Shown: positions 1 to 10,074, numbered from the stretch's first letter. The stretch: 64,000 bases of DNA from Terrabacter aerolatus (GCF_007991735.1 NZ_BJYX01000007.1:121516-185515), one strand, 5' to 3'. Notes: generated by a model not told the origin, from the sequence alone. Translations and numbers: made by a program.

Positions 1-473
1 GTTCGGCTGCCAGGGGAGCCGTGACCGTCGAGCTCATCGCCGACGGGGCGCACCTGGCCGACGACACGGTGCGCACCGTCCTCGACCTCGTCGGCGTCGA
101 CCACGTCGCCTTCGTCTCCGACGCCATGGCTGCCGCCGGGGTGGGCGACGGAAGCTACGTCCTCGGCGGCCTCTCGGTCGTCGTCGACGACGGCGTCGCG
201 CGCCTCGCGCGCGACCCGGACGGCACGACGCCGGGCTCGATCGCCGGCGGCACGAGCCACGTCGCCGACATCGTCGCCCGGGTCGTCGCCGGCGGCGTCC
301 CGATGGCGTATGCCGTCCGCCCCGCCACACGCACCCCGGCCCGCGCACTCGGGCTGGCCGACCGGGGCTCGCTCGCGGCCGGGTCACGGGCCGACCTCGT
401 CGTCGTCGACGACGCCGTCCACCCGACCCGGGTCATGAGACGAGGGCGGTGGCTGGACCCGGTGCTGCCCTAG
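1..473 (+). CDS. nagA: N-acetylglucosamine-6-phosphate deacetylase, C-terminal part
   Basis: NagA deacetylates GlcNAc-6-phosphate to glucosamine-6-phosphate in cytosolic amino-sugar and cell-wall recycling. The frame is open from base 3, so the gene begins upstream of the window and only about 155 residues are visible. They include the family signature ELIADG followed by HL, the FVSDAM segment that carries the catalytic Asp, the GSIAGG loop, and a typical amidohydrolase C-terminus (GSLAAGSRADLVVVD). A GTG at 21 is in frame, but it lies inside the conserved domain and is not the start. The HAD phosphatase gene follows after 9 nt and may be co-transcribed. Confidence 0.9.
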   Translation, partial: SAARGAVTVELIADGAHLADDTVRTVLDLVGVDHVAFVSDAMAAAGVGDGSYVLGGLSVVVDDGVARLARDPDGTTPGSIAGGTSHVADIVARVVAGGVPMAYAVRPATRTPARALGLADRGSLAAGSRADLVVVDDAVHPTRVMRRGRWLDPVLP

Positions 474-482
474 GCTCGGCCG

Positions 483-1130
483 GTGACTTCTCCCCGCTGG
501 TCCACCGCCGTCTTCGACCTCGACGGCACGCTGGCCGACACGATCAACCTCATCGTCGAGTCGTACCAGCACGCGTTCCGCACCATCCTCGGCCACGAGG
601 AGGACCCGGACGTGATCCGTTCGTGGATCGGACGGCCGCTCATCGGCGCCTTCCGCGACCACTCGCCCGAGCACGCCGACGAGCTCTACGCGACGTACCT
701 GACGTGGAACGCCGACAACACCGAGCGGCTCATCCGGGGCTACGACGGCGTGGTGGAGGTCCTCGGCGACCTGCGCGCCGCCGGCGTCCACGTCGGGGTC
801 GCCACGTCCAAGCGGCGCGAGTCGGCCCAGCAGGCCATGGACATCCTCGGGATCAGCGAGCACGTCGACGTCCTCGTCGCCATGGAGGACACCGAGCGGC
901 ACAAGCCGGACCCCACGCCGCTGCTGCTCGCCCTCGACCGGATGGGCCGCGGCTCCAACGACGCCGTCTACGTCGGGGACGCCGTCGTCGACGTGCTCGC
1001 AGGCAAGGCCGCGGGCATGGACACCGTGGCGGTCACGTGGGGCGCCGGACAGCCGGACGCCCTCCACGGGGTGCGCCCGACGGTCGTCGCCTCGACGGCC
1101 GACGAGCTGCGTACCGCCCTCCTCGGCTGA
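483..1130 (+). CDS. HAD-superfamily phosphatase, phosphoglycolate phosphatase/PpaX-like
   Basis: A soluble phosphatase of the haloacid dehalogenase superfamily, 215 residues. Motif I is DLDGTLADT near residue 12, with the nucleophilic Asp. A Thr in VATSKR acts as motif II, the Lys in RHKPDP as motif III, and VGDAVVD as motif IV. A helical cap lies between motifs I and II, as in the PGMB/PpaX-type subfamily. Candidate substrates are small phospho-sugars, phosphoglycolate or pyrophosphate; the sequence does not decide. The GTG start lies 9 nt after nagA. Confidence 0.85.
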   Translation: MTSPRWSTAVFDLDGTLADTINLIVESYQHAFRTILGHEEDPDVIRSWIGRPLIGAFRDHSPEHADELYATYLTWNADNTERLIRGYDGVVEVLGDLRAAGVHVGVATSKRRESAQQAMDILGISEHVDVLVAMEDTERHKPDPTPLLLALDRMGRGSNDAVYVGDAVVDVLAGKAAGMDTVAVTWGAGQPDALHGVRPTVVASTADELRTALLG

Positions 1131-1201
1131 CCACCCGCCCCACCCGTCACGCGACCGGCCGACGGTCGAAGGCACCGGGTCGCAGGGCCTAGCATCTGTG
1201 C

Positions 1202-2563
1202 GTGCACAGCTTCGACAAGGACGCCGACCACGTCGCCGTCGACAAGGTCCTCAGCTACGCCCGCGAACGGCTCCTCATGGACCCGATCCCGCTCGACGGG
1301 GCGCAGACGGAGGACTACCTGCAGTCGGCCGCCGGCCAGACCATCACCCCCGAGGGTCTCGGCTCGACGCGGGCCATGGAGCTCTTCGAGCACACCCTCG
1401 CGCCGGCCTGCCTCTCCACCGACCACCCGCGCTACCTCTCCTTCATCCCGTGCGCGCCGACGCGTGAGGCCGCGGCCTTCGACGTCGTCGTCGGCGCCTC
1501 GTCGATCTACGGCGGCTCGTGGATGGAGGGAGCCGGCGCGGTCTACGCCGAGAACCAGGCGCTGCGCTGGATCAGCGACCTCGCGGGCCTGCCCGAGTCG
1601 GCCGGAGGCGTCTTCGTGCCCGGCGGCACGGTGGGCAACCTGTCGGCGCTCGTCGTGGCACGGCATACGGCCCGGGCGAAGGCCAGGCAGGCGGGCACCG
1701 GCGCGCGTCCCTATCGGATCGCCGCCACCGACAACGCCCACTCGTCCGTCGTCTCGATGGCGGCGGTCATGGACGCCGAAGTCTGCGGGGTGCACGTCGA
1801 CGACCAGCTGCGCCTCACGGGTGACGAGCTGCGCAAGACCTTGGAGGAGAACGGGCCCGAGACCTTCTTCGCTGTCGTCGCGACGAGCGGCACGACGAAC
1901 TTCGGTGTCGTCGACGACCTCGCGTCGGTCGCCGAGGTGTGCCGAGAGTACGGCCTCTGGCTCCACGTCGACGGCGCCTACGGCGGCGCCGGGCTCGCCG
2001 CGCCCTCGGTGCGTTACCTCTTCGACGGCATCGAGCACGCCGACTCGTTCATCGTCGACCCGCACAAGTGGCTCTTCGCGCCCTTCGACTGCTGCGCCCT
2101 CATCTACCGCGAGCCCGAGCTCGCGCGGCTGGCCCACACCCAGGAGGCGGGCTACCTCGACGTCATCACGAAGTCGGCCGAGTGGAACCCGACCGACTAC
2201 TCGATCGGCCTGACGCGCCGGGCCCGCGGTCTTCCGCTCTGGTACTCCCTCGCCGTCCACGGCACCGACGCCTACGTCGAGGCCATCGAGAGCACGCTCG
2301 AGGTGACGCGGTTCGCCGCCGACGAGATCGGACGGCGCGACTACCTCGAGGCGGTGCGCGAGCCCGACCTCTCGGTCGTCGTCTTCCGGCGGCTCGGCTG
2401 GGGCCCGGAGGACTACCAGGCCTGGACCGACCGGCTGCTGGGGGAGGAGTTCGCCTTCGTCGTGCCGACGACCTTCCGCGGGGAGACGCTGACGCGCTTC
2501 GCCATCGTCAACCCGCACACGACGAAGGAGGACGTCAACGCCATCCTCGACACGATGGCCTGA
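1202..2563 (+). CDS. PLP-dependent group II amino-acid decarboxylase
   Basis: A 453-residue fold-type I PLP enzyme of the aromatic-L-amino-acid/glutamate decarboxylase family, which converts an amino acid to its amine and CO2. Visible elements are GGTVGNLSAL (phosphate-binding region), TSGTTNFGVVDD, HVDGAYGG with the Asp that pairs to the pyridine nitrogen, and DPHKWLFAPFD, whose Lys near residue 290 forms the Schiff base. Length fits the family. The start is GTG. Substrate cannot be read from the sequence; aromatic amino acids and aspartate are both possible. It appears monocistronic. Confidence 0.85.
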   Translation: MHSFDKDADHVAVDKVLSYARERLLMDPIPLDGAQTEDYLQSAAGQTITPEGLGSTRAMELFEHTLAPACLSTDHPRYLSFIPCAPTREAAAFDVVVGASSIYGGSWMEGAGAVYAENQALRWISDLAGLPESAGGVFVPGGTVGNLSALVVARHTARAKARQAGTGARPYRIAATDNAHSSVVSMAAVMDAEVCGVHVDDQLRLTGDELRKTLEENGPETFFAVVATSGTTNFGVVDDLASVAEVCREYGLWLHVDGAYGGAGLAAPSVRYLFDGIEHADSFIVDPHKWLFAPFDCCALIYREPELARLAHTQEAGYLDVITKSAEWNPTDYSIGLTRRARGLPLWYSLAVHGTDAYVEAIESTLEVTRFAADEIGRRDYLEAVREPDLSVVVFRRLGWGPEDYQAWTDRLLGEEFAFVVPTTFRGETLTRFAIVNPHTTKEDVNAILDTMA

Positions 2564-2692
2564 CGCGGGGTCGACGCCGGCCTGATGCGAGGTCCAGCCG
2601 GGGCCACGGATGGGTCTGGAGGGGCTGGTGTGACCGGTGTTCCACCCGTTACCAAGCCGGCCCCGACGACATGCCGCGCCACGCCGCAGCTG

Positions 2693-2722
2693 AATGACAC
2701 CCTTGTCATTTCGGTCTAGGGT
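2693..2722 (+). promoter_or_regulatory. Promoter with overlapping palindrome upstream of the DUF3263 gene
   Basis: A hexamer ATGACA (2694-2699, like TTGACA) and TAGGGT (2717-2722, the actinobacterial TAnnnT type) are separated by 17 nt. The inverted repeat AATGACA-CCCT-TGTCATT (2693-2710) covers the -35 box and part of the spacer, which is where a repressor would act. The regulator is unknown. Confidence 0.5.
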
Positions 2723-2778
2723 GTGACCGGAGCCAACGCACGACGCGAGACGCAGCACGACTGCAGCGAGACGGGGAC

Positions 2779-3078
2779 ATGAGCACAGAACACGCCACGG
2801 CGCAGCCGCACCGCCACGAGTCCGAGGACGGCCTCAGCGCGCGCGACCTCGAGATCCTGGCGTTCGAGCGCCAGTGGTGGAAGTACGCCGGCTCCAAGGA
2901 GCAGGCCATCAAGGAGCTCTTCGACATGAGCTCCACGCGCTACTACCAGGTGCTCAACGCCCTCCTCGACAGCCCGGAGGCCCTCGAGGCCGACCCGATG
3001 CTCATCAAGCGTCTGCGCCGCATGCGCGCGAGCCGCCAGCGGGCGCGCACCACCCGCCGCCTCGGCATCAACGTCTGA
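2779..3078 (+). CDS. DUF3263 domain-containing protein
   Basis: A 99-residue cytosolic protein with the conserved actinobacterial DUF3263 block: LSARDLEILAFERQWWKYAG, then KEQAIKELFDMS, TRYYQVLNALLD and a C-terminal basic tail rich in Arg. The central part resembles a helix-turn-helix that reads like a small DNA-binding domain, but no target is established. The ATG start is preceded by a weak purine stretch. A promoter with an overlapping palindrome lies upstream, so it is likely transcribed alone and regulated. Confidence 0.85.
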   Translation: MSTEHATAQPHRHESEDGLSARDLEILAFERQWWKYAGSKEQAIKELFDMSSTRYYQVLNALLDSPEALEADPMLIKRLRRMRASRQRARTTRRLGINV

Positions 3079-3182
3079 GCCGTCCCACCTGCTGAGCTCC
3101 ACCCTGAGCCGCCCTGCGCGTCCGCCCGGCCGGTCCCGCCGGGTTGCGCGCCGTTCGAGCGCCCCCGTGGTTCACTTCCCTC

Positions 3183-3647
3183 ATGGCCGAGGTGACGATC
3201 CGTCGCGCGTCGGCTGACGACGCCCTCATCGTGGCCGCGCTGCACCTGCAGTTCGCCCGCGAGCTCGGTATGCCGTCCGAGCCGGGCTACCTCGACCGTT
3301 TCGTCGACGCGTGGCTGGCCGAGCGTCCCGACCGCCCGACGTGGATCGCCGAGAGCCGCGGCGAGCACGCCGGCATCCTCGAGACCCGCCGCATCCGCGC
3401 GCTGCCCTGGCCCGGCCGCAAGGACGTGTCGTGGCTGCACGTCGGGGGCCTCTTCGTGGCTCCCGGCTGCCGCGACCGCGGGGTCGGTCGCGCGCTGACC
3501 GAGGCGATGATCGAGTGGTCGCGCACCACCGACGTGAAGTGGATCCGCCTCAACGCCCCGGACGACCGCGCCCAGGAGTTCTACGAGCGGCTCGGCTTCA
3601 GCTCGCCCGGCCGGCTCATGGAGTTCGACCTCCGAGACCCGCAGTGA
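3183..3647 (+). CDS. GNAT-family N-acetyltransferase
   Basis: A 154-residue acetyl-CoA-dependent acyltransferase. The acetyl-CoA binding motif A is visible as LFVAPGCRDRGVGRALTEAM, and the C-terminal FYERLGF segment is typical of GNAT proteins. The ATG at 3183 is preferred over the in-frame GTG at 3144 because the domain begins directly with VTIRRASADD. The stop overlaps the start of the P1 peptidase gene by 4 nt (GTGA), suggesting translational coupling. The substrate is unknown. Confidence 0.85.
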   Translation: MAEVTIRRASADDALIVAALHLQFARELGMPSEPGYLDRFVDAWLAERPDRPTWIAESRGEHAGILETRRIRALPWPGRKDVSWLHVGGLFVAPGCRDRGVGRALTEAMIEWSRTTDVKWIRLNAPDDRAQEFYERLGFSSPGRLMEFDLRDPQ

Positions 3648-4708
3648 CCGGTGCCGGGCCGACGCCCGGGCCGACCAACTCCCTCGTCGACGTCGCCGGC
3701 GTGCGCGTCGGTCACTGGACGCGCGACGAGCCGGGCTGGCTCACCGGCGTCACCGTCGTCGCCGCGCCGCCCAGCGGAGCCGTGGCCGGGGTCGACGTGC
3801 GCGGCGGAGGGCCCGGCACCCGCGAGACCGACGTGCTCGACCCCCGCAACCTCGTCGACCGGGTCCACGCCGTCGTGCTCGCTGGGGGCTCGGCCTTCGG
3901 TCTCGCGGCCGCCGACGGGGTCATGGACGGTCTGCTCGACGACGGGATCGGGTGGCCCGTGGGCGAGTCGGGGCAGGTGGTGCCCATCGTCCCGGCTGCG
4001 ATCCTCTACGACCTGGGACGGGGTGGCACCTGGGGTCACCGTCCGCGCGCCGAGGACGGCAGGGCGGCCTACGCCGCGGCGTCGGCGGACGCCGTGGAGC
4101 AGGGCTGCGTGGGGGCCGGCACCGGGGCGAAGGTCGGTGGCTTCAAGGGCGGGATCGGCTCCGCGAGCATCGTGCTCGAGTCGGGCGCGACCGTCGCCGC
4201 GCTCGTGGCCGTCAACGCGGTCGGGTCGGCCGTCGACCCCGCCACGGGGATTCCGTATGCCGTGGGCCTGGCTCTCGGGGACGAGCTGGCCCACGTGGGC
4301 CGGCCGAGTGCCGTCGAGCTCGAGGCGGCGCGCGCCAGGTTCGAGGCGGAGCCGGCCGGTGCCGGACGGCCGGGTCTCGCCACGACGATCGGCGTCATCG
4401 CCACCGACGCCACCCTGACCAAGGCGCAGTGCCAGAAGGCGTCCGGCGTCGGGCACGACGGGCTCGCCCGCGCCCTCAGGCCGGTGCACACGCTCTTCGA
4501 CGGCGACACCCTCTTCACGCTGGCGACCGGCGAGCGGCCCGCCCCCGACCCCGTCGAGCAGACCCTGCTCATGGAGGCCGGCGCCGACTGCGTCGCCCGG
4601 GCGGTCGTCCACGCGCTGCTCGCGGCCACGTCGGTCGACCGCTCGGACGACGGTGGCCTGGCGCTCCGGTCGTGGTCCGACGCCTTCCCGTCCGCGTTGG
4701 GGCGCTGA
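3644..4708 (+). CDS. P1 family peptidase (DmpA/NylC superfamily, S58)
   Basis: A 354-residue self-processing aminopeptidase/amidase-fold protein. Family features are NSLVDVAGVRVGHWT at the N-terminus, GGSAFGLAAADGVM, GAGTGAKVGGFKGG and TTIGVIATDA. In relatives such as NylC and DmpA the precursor cleaves itself ahead of a Ser/Thr that becomes the N-terminal nucleophile; the Thr pair before IGVIATDA is a candidate. In NylC, as I recall it, the residue before the cleavage is Asn, while here the context is LATT. The GTG start at 3644 overlaps the GNAT stop. Likely substrates are small amides or beta-peptides. Confidence 0.8.
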   Translation: MTGAGPTPGPTNSLVDVAGVRVGHWTRDEPGWLTGVTVVAAPPSGAVAGVDVRGGGPGTRETDVLDPRNLVDRVHAVVLAGGSAFGLAAADGVMDGLLDDGIGWPVGESGQVVPIVPAAILYDLGRGGTWGHRPRAEDGRAAYAAASADAVEQGCVGAGTGAKVGGFKGGIGSASIVLESGATVAALVAVNAVGSAVDPATGIPYAVGLALGDELAHVGRPSAVELEAARARFEAEPAGAGRPGLATTIGVIATDATLTKAQCQKASGVGHDGLARALRPVHTLFDGDTLFTLATGERPAPDPVEQTLLMEAGADCVARAVVHALLAATSVDRSDDGGLALRSWSDAFPSALGR

Positions 4709-4739
4709 GGCGGGCTCGTCGCGGGCAGCGGCCGGGTGG

Positions 4740-5636
4740 TCAGGTGGTGGGTGGGGTGAGGTGGTCCCAGCCGCGGCGGAAGGCGGAGTCGAGGTGGTCG
4801 AGGGGGTAGGGCAGGCGCGCATCCGGGTCGCGCAGGGCCTCCTCGAGCGAGACACCACCGAGCCGGCGCTCGCGGATGACCGCCGCCACCGAGGCGACCT
4901 CGTCGCGCTGGCGCCGCACGAAGTCCTCGTCGACCGGGCGGCCGTGGCCCGGCACCACCACCGTGCGACCGGACACCTCCACGAGGTGCGACGTCAGGGT
5001 GTCGGCCCACTCGAGCGGCCAGCAGTCGTCGCCGAACGACGGGTGTGCGCTCTCCTCGACGAGGTCGCCGAGGAACATGACGTCGGTGTCGGGCACGAGC
5101 ACGGCCACGTCGCCGTCGGTGTGGCCGCGGCCGGCATACGCCATCGTCACGACGCGGTCACCGAGGTCGATGGTCGCGTTGGAGCCGAAGGTCCGGTCGG
5201 GACCACGGACGACGGTGGCCATGACCTCGGCGGCGTCGGTCTCGGTGTAGCCGAACTCCGGTGCCGGGCCCGGGTCGGCCCGGAAGGCGGCCTTGATCTG
5301 CTCGGCTGCGGTGTGGGTCGTGCGTCCGACGTTGTCGTGCGCGTGCACGATCGCCGTCTCGAACGCGGCGTTGCCGAAGGTGTGGTCGAAGTGGACGTGC
5401 GAGCTGATGACGTGACGAACCTCGATGTCGCGGCCCAGACGGCGGATGTCGGCCAGCACCCCGGCGCCCTGCACGTCGCTCGCCCGTGTGTCGACGACGA
5501 CGGCTCCGTGGCGCCCGAGGACGAGTCCGACGTTGACGTCCCACTGGCGGTAGCGGGCCACGAAGACGCGGTCGGCGACCTCGACGAAGCCGCCCGACGA
5601 GAGGTCGTGACCCGCCTCGGACCCGGGCGCGGTCAT
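4740..5636 (-). CDS. MBL-fold metallo-hydrolase
   Basis: A 298-residue metallo-beta-lactamase-fold hydrolase. The metal motif SSHVHFDHTFGN (HxHxDH) lies near residue 85, followed by a metal His in the YAGRGHTDGD segment and a bridging Asp in FLGDLVEE. There is no signal peptide, so it is cytosolic. The ATG at 5636 is used; an in-frame GTG at 5660 is an alternative, and neither has a strong ribosome-binding site. It converges on the P1 peptidase gene with a 31-nt gap. The glyoxalase II/quinoprotein-relay-like spacing does not fix the substrate. Confidence 0.85.
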   Translation of the reverse strand: MTAPGSEAGHDLSSGGFVEVADRVFVARYRQWDVNVGLVLGRHGAVVVDTRASDVQGAGVLADIRRLGRDIEVRHVISSHVHFDHTFGNAAFETAIVHAHDNVGRTTHTAAEQIKAAFRADPGPAPEFGYTETDAAEVMATVVRGPDRTFGSNATIDLGDRVVTMAYAGRGHTDGDVAVLVPDTDVMFLGDLVEESAHPSFGDDCWPLEWADTLTSHLVEVSGRTVVVPGHGRPVDEDFVRRQRDEVASVAAVIRERRLGGVSLEEALRDPDARLPYPLDHLDSAFRRGWDHLTPPTT

Positions 5637-5751
5637 GCAGGCTGCTGCGGTGTGATCCACGTCTCGACGAGCATGGATCCACCGTAGCGGCCCCGTGCCG
5701 GCCCGGTCGCGAACAGGCGCTCGACGCCTGATTCGTCTACGTTGGTGACCC

Positions 5752-6318
5752 ATGTCGACCGAGTACCGCACCTCCGCACCCGGCTCGAAGTCCCGTCGCA
5801 AGCTCATGGTCGCGGCAGTTCTCGCAGGCCTGGCCCTGGTCACGACCGGTGCGGTCGCCTACTGGTCCGGACCGAGCTGGAGCGACGAGGCGATGGCCTC
5901 CGGCGCCTTCCCGGGGCTGCCCGGAGGGAGCTGGGGCAACACCCCGACCGACGACGGATGGGGGTCGGCCGGCACGTCCAGCGGGTCGTCCACCGGGACC
6001 GGCAGCGCGACGGCGGTCCCCGGGGCGCCGGGCACGTCGACGAACGGCCGCCCGACGGGCACCGCCGTGGTCGACCCCGCGTCGGCGCCGAGCTCGGCCC
6101 CGACGTCGTCAGTGCCGACGACCGCAGCTCCGGGTCCGTCGCCGACCACGGCCACCCCACCGCCCGCCACCGCGGCCCCGAGCTCCACGGCGCCGCCGAG
6201 CCCGACTCCCACGAGCCCGGCTCCGAAGCCCACGCCGACGCACACGAAGCAGCCCAGCCCGACCCCTTCGCCCACGTCGAGCAGCGGCGGCTGCGTCCTG
6301 CTGATCTTCTGCCACTAG
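5752..6318 (+). CDS. Hypothetical secreted or membrane-anchored Ser/Thr/Pro-rich protein
   Basis: 188 residues. A basic N-terminus (SKSRRKLM) precedes one hydrophobic helix (about residues 20-38), which acts as a signal anchor or signal peptide. A long low-complexity stretch of Pro, Thr, Ser and Ala (about residues 80-175) follows, looking like a wall-spanning stalk. The short tail [11 protein letters not shown] carries two Cys residues, perhaps for a disulfide. I recognise no catalytic domain. Divergent from the MBL gene, with 115 nt between them. Confidence 0.6.
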   Translation: MSTEYRTSAPGSKSRRKLMVAAVLAGLALVTTGAVAYWSGPSWSDEAMASGAFPGLPGGSWGNTPTDDGWGSAGTSSGSSTGTGSATAVPGAPGTSTNGRPTGTAVVDPASAPSSAPTSSVPTTAAPGPSPTTATPPPATAAPSSTAPPSPTPTSPAPKPTPTHTKQPSPTPSPTSSSGGCVLLIFCH

Positions 6319-6367
6319 GCGCCTGCACCCGGTCCACCCCGTGGGTGGCGCGTGGGAGCCTGACGAC

Positions 6368-6793
6368 ATGGACTGCGTCTTCTGCTCGATCGTCGCCGGC
6401 GACACCCCGGCGGACGTCGTTCTCGACGAGCCGGACCTCGTCGGCTTCCTCGACCGGCGTCCGGTGTTCAAGGGGCACGTGCTTCTCGTGCCGAGGCAGC
6501 ACGTCGACACCCTGCTCGACCTGCCGGCCGACCTGCACGCGACGCTGCTCGGGGCGACCCAGCGCCTCGCGGCCGCCGTCGTCGCGGCGCTCGGGGCCCA
6601 GGGTAGCTTCGTCGCGATGAACAACGTCGTGAGCCAGTCGGTGCCCCACCTGCACGTCCACGTCGTGCCGCGCACCAAGGGCGACGGGCTGCGCGGCTTC
6701 TTCTGGCCGCGGACGACGTACGCGTCGGAGCAGGAGTCGGCCGACCACGCCGCCCGGATCGCCGCCGCACTGACGCCGCCCGCCGGCGCCTGA
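6368..6793 (+). CDS. HIT-family protein (histidine-triad nucleotide hydrolase)
   Basis: A 141-residue cytosolic HIT protein, likely a nucleoside phosphoramidate or dinucleotide hydrolase. [10 protein letters not shown] at the N-terminus and HLHVHVVPR (the HxHxHxx triad, around residue 96) identify it. The ATG at 6368 is chosen because family members start immediately before the CxFC motif. The next gene, groEL, has its own promoter. Confidence 0.9.
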   Translation: MDCVFCSIVAGDTPADVVLDEPDLVGFLDRRPVFKGHVLLVPRQHVDTLLDLPADLHATLLGATQRLAAAVVAALGAQGSFVAMNNVVSQSVPHLHVHVVPRTKGDGLRGFFWPRTTYASEQESADHAARIAAALTPPAGA

Positions 6794-6834
6794 GCCGAGC
6801 GGACGGCACCCACCGTCCCGGACGTGCCGGAACG

Positions 6835-6861
6835 TTTGCACTCTCACCCCGAGAGTGCCAA
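6835..6861 (+). promoter_or_regulatory. CIRCE operator, copy 1, overlapping the groEL promoter
   Basis: TTTGCACTC, 9 nt, then GAGTGCCAA matches the HrcA-binding CIRCE consensus TTAGCACTC-N9-GAGTGCTAA at nearly every arm position. A possible -35 (TTGCAC, 6836-6841) and -10 (AATAAT, 6860-6865, 18-nt spacer) fall within or at its edges. HrcA binding would therefore block RNA polymerase. Confidence 0.85.
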
Positions 6862-6869
6862 TAATGGCG

Positions 6870-6896
6870 TTAGCACTCTCGTCATGGGAGTGACAG
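6870..6896 (+). promoter_or_regulatory. CIRCE operator, copy 2, with a degenerate right arm
   Basis: The left arm TTAGCACTC (6870-6878) is a perfect consensus match. The right arm after 9 nt reads GAGTGACAG, with only GAGTG conserved. It starts 35 nt after the first copy and lies in the groEL leader. Two CIRCE copies before groEL are known in other actinobacteria. Confidence 0.75.
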
Positions 6897-6938
6897 AAAT
6901 GGGCCGTATGCCGAGGGGCTGGGTTCGCAGCGACATGA

Positions 6939-8648
<1,710 letters not shown>

Positions 8649-8700
8649 GCCCACCTGCTCGCTGCACCGCTGCTTCGTCGCAGCACTGCACGACACCGTT

Positions 8701-8738
8701 CGAAGGGCGGCTCCTCCTCACGGGGGAGCCGCCCTTCG
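8701..8738 (+). terminator. Strong terminator hairpin after groEL
   Basis: A perfect 14-bp stem: 8701-8714 pairs with 8725-8738 around a 10-nt loop. There is no U-tract, as is usual in high-G+C actinobacteria. It lies 52 nt after the groEL stop and before the end of the convergent WXG100 gene, so it may serve both. Confidence 0.8.
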
Positions 8739-8771
8739 GCCTGTGTGCGGGCGCGAGCGAGCTCGGCGGGC

Positions 8772-9062
8772 TCAGCGCGCGAAGAGGGCGCGGGTCGCGT
8801 TCTCGTGCTCGGCGTAGGCCGACGACGCCTTGAGGGTCAGCCGGCCGACGTCGGCCAGCGCCTCGGTCATCTGGGCCTGGATGCGCTGGTAGTCGTGCAT
8901 GACGCGCTCGAACTCGACCTTCGCCGGGCCCTGCCAGTCGGCGCCCATGCCGGCGAGCCGTCCCCGCAGCTCGGAGGTGCTCGACGTGATGGTGTCGGCG
9001 AGCCGGTTGATGTCGGCCGCCGCGGCGGCGATGCGTTCGGTGTCAACGACGGAACGGGACAT
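8772..9062 (-). CDS. WXG100-family protein (ESAT-6-like)
   Basis: A 96-residue helical hairpin protein of the type secreted by type VII (ESX) systems. The hinge motif W-Q-G sits near residue 43 in GADWQGPAKVEF, with heptad-like helices on both sides. The ATG at 9062 has a strong ribosome site (GAGGAGG). No EccC ATPase or other secretion component is in the window, so it is an orphan locus here. A partner could be encoded elsewhere, or it may form homodimers. Confidence 0.85.
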   Translation of the reverse strand: MSRSVVDTERIAAAAADINRLADTITSSTSELRGRLAGMGADWQGPAKVEFERVMHDYQRIQAQMTEALADVGRLTLKASSAYAEHENATRALFAR

Positions 9063-9201
9063 GGGTCTCCTCCTCGATCGGTGGGCCGACCGGACGGTGG
9101 CCACGTGCGTTCGAGGCTAGGTCGGGCCCGGGAGCGGCTGAGGGCGTCATCCACAGGGGAGGGCGCGGCAGGCGTCGTCGGGCTGGCCTAGGCTGCGAGC
9201 C

Positions 9202-9990
9202 ATGACCGTGTGGATCGACCAGCCGATCTGGCCCGCCCACGGTCGGCTCTTCGCCCACCTCGTGAGCGACGCCTCCTACGCGGAGCTGCACGTGGTCGCG
9301 CGGGCAGCCGGCCTGCACCCGCGCTCGTTCGACGGGGACCACTACGACGTGCCGGAGGGCCGGTGGCAGGACGTCGTCGAGGCGGGTGCCACGCCGACCA
9401 CGGGTGTCGACCTCGCCCGGCGGCTCAACGCGTCGGGCCTGCGGCTGCGCAAGCGCAAGCGCGACCGTGGCGTGCGGCGCATCCTCGACGTCCCGTTCCC
9501 CAACGGTGCCAGCGACGTCGACCTCGTCGCCTCGGACGAGCCGATGGCGCAGGAGCGCGTCATGGCTGCCATGGTCTTCGTGCGCGACCGACGCGGGGAC
9601 TTCGCCGTCGTGCACAGCGTGCGTCGCGACGAGTGGGGCTCGCCCGGGGGCTGGCGCGAGGCCGACGAGACACCGATCGAGAACGCCGTGCGCGAGACCT
9701 TCGAGGAGACCGGGCTGCGGCTACGCCTCGGAGACGTGTTCCCCTGCGGCTACGAACGGTTCACGCCCCGGACCGACGACAACGTCATCGGCTCGTCGCG
9801 GCCCTACCTGCAGGTCTTCCGTGCCCGTCTCGAGGACGTGCGGCCCGCCCTCAACGACGGCGACGACGGCATCCACGAGACCCGCTGGGTCACGCCGCAG
9901 GAGTATGCCGGGCTGTGCGGGCACCTGTTCTGGTGGGCCCTCGCCGTCGAGGTGTTCCCGGACCTGCGCGACCTCGCCCGCCCCTCCTGA
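9202..9990 (+). CDS. DUF4031-Nudix hydrolase fusion protein
   Basis: 262 residues with two domains. Residues 1-90 match DUF4031: the start TVWIDQPIWPAHGRLFAHLVSD is cut here to its key elements IDQPIWPAHG and HLVSD, followed by HPRSFDGDHYDVP. Residues about 110-255 form a Nudix domain, with the Nudix box from GGWREADE through RETFEETGL carrying the metal-binding REx2EE glutamates. It would hydrolyse a nucleoside diphosphate linked to another moiety. The substrate is unknown; the DUF4031 half probably adds specificity. Confidence 0.85.
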   Translation: MTVWIDQPIWPAHGRLFAHLVSDASYAELHVVARAAGLHPRSFDGDHYDVPEGRWQDVVEAGATPTTGVDLARRLNASGLRLRKRKRDRGVRRILDVPFPNGASDVDLVASDEPMAQERVMAAMVFVRDRRGDFAVVHSVRRDEWGSPGGWREADETPIENAVRETFEETGLRLRLGDVFPCGYERFTPRTDDNVIGSSRPYLQVFRARLEDVRPALNDGDDGIHETRWVTPQEYAGLCGHLFWWALAVEVFPDLRDLARPS

Positions 9991-9994
9991 ACGC

Positions 9995-10028
9995 ACGTAT
10001 GCCGCCCACGGCAGTGGACGGCATCCGT
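9995..10028 (+). terminator. Hairpin between the Nudix gene and yajQ, containing the octamer GTATGCCG
   Basis: ACGTATGCCG (9995-10004) pairs with CGGCATCCGT (10019-10028) at 9 of 10 positions. It lies 5 nt after the Nudix stop, in a convergent gap, and so reads as the Nudix-gene terminator. Confidence 0.6.
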
Positions 10029-10041
10029 GATGTTGAGCTGT

Positions 10042-10068
10042 GGGTTCGCCTGTCGCGCAGGCGGACCC
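10042..10068. terminator. Terminator hairpin downstream of yajQ
   Basis: GGGTTCGCCTG (10042-10052) pairs with CAGGCGGACCC (10058-10068) over 11 bp with one G-U pair and a 5-nt loop. It sits 6 nt beyond the yajQ stop on the reverse strand, and could also act for the convergent Nudix gene. Confidence 0.7.
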
Positions 10069-10074
10069 GGCCGG

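Noticed and set aside
8772..9062. A type VII secretion locus around the WXG100 gene
   Set aside because: Neighbours are groEL and a Nudix gene; no EccC, EccB, EccD or mycosin gene is present, so only an orphan WXG100 gene is claimed.
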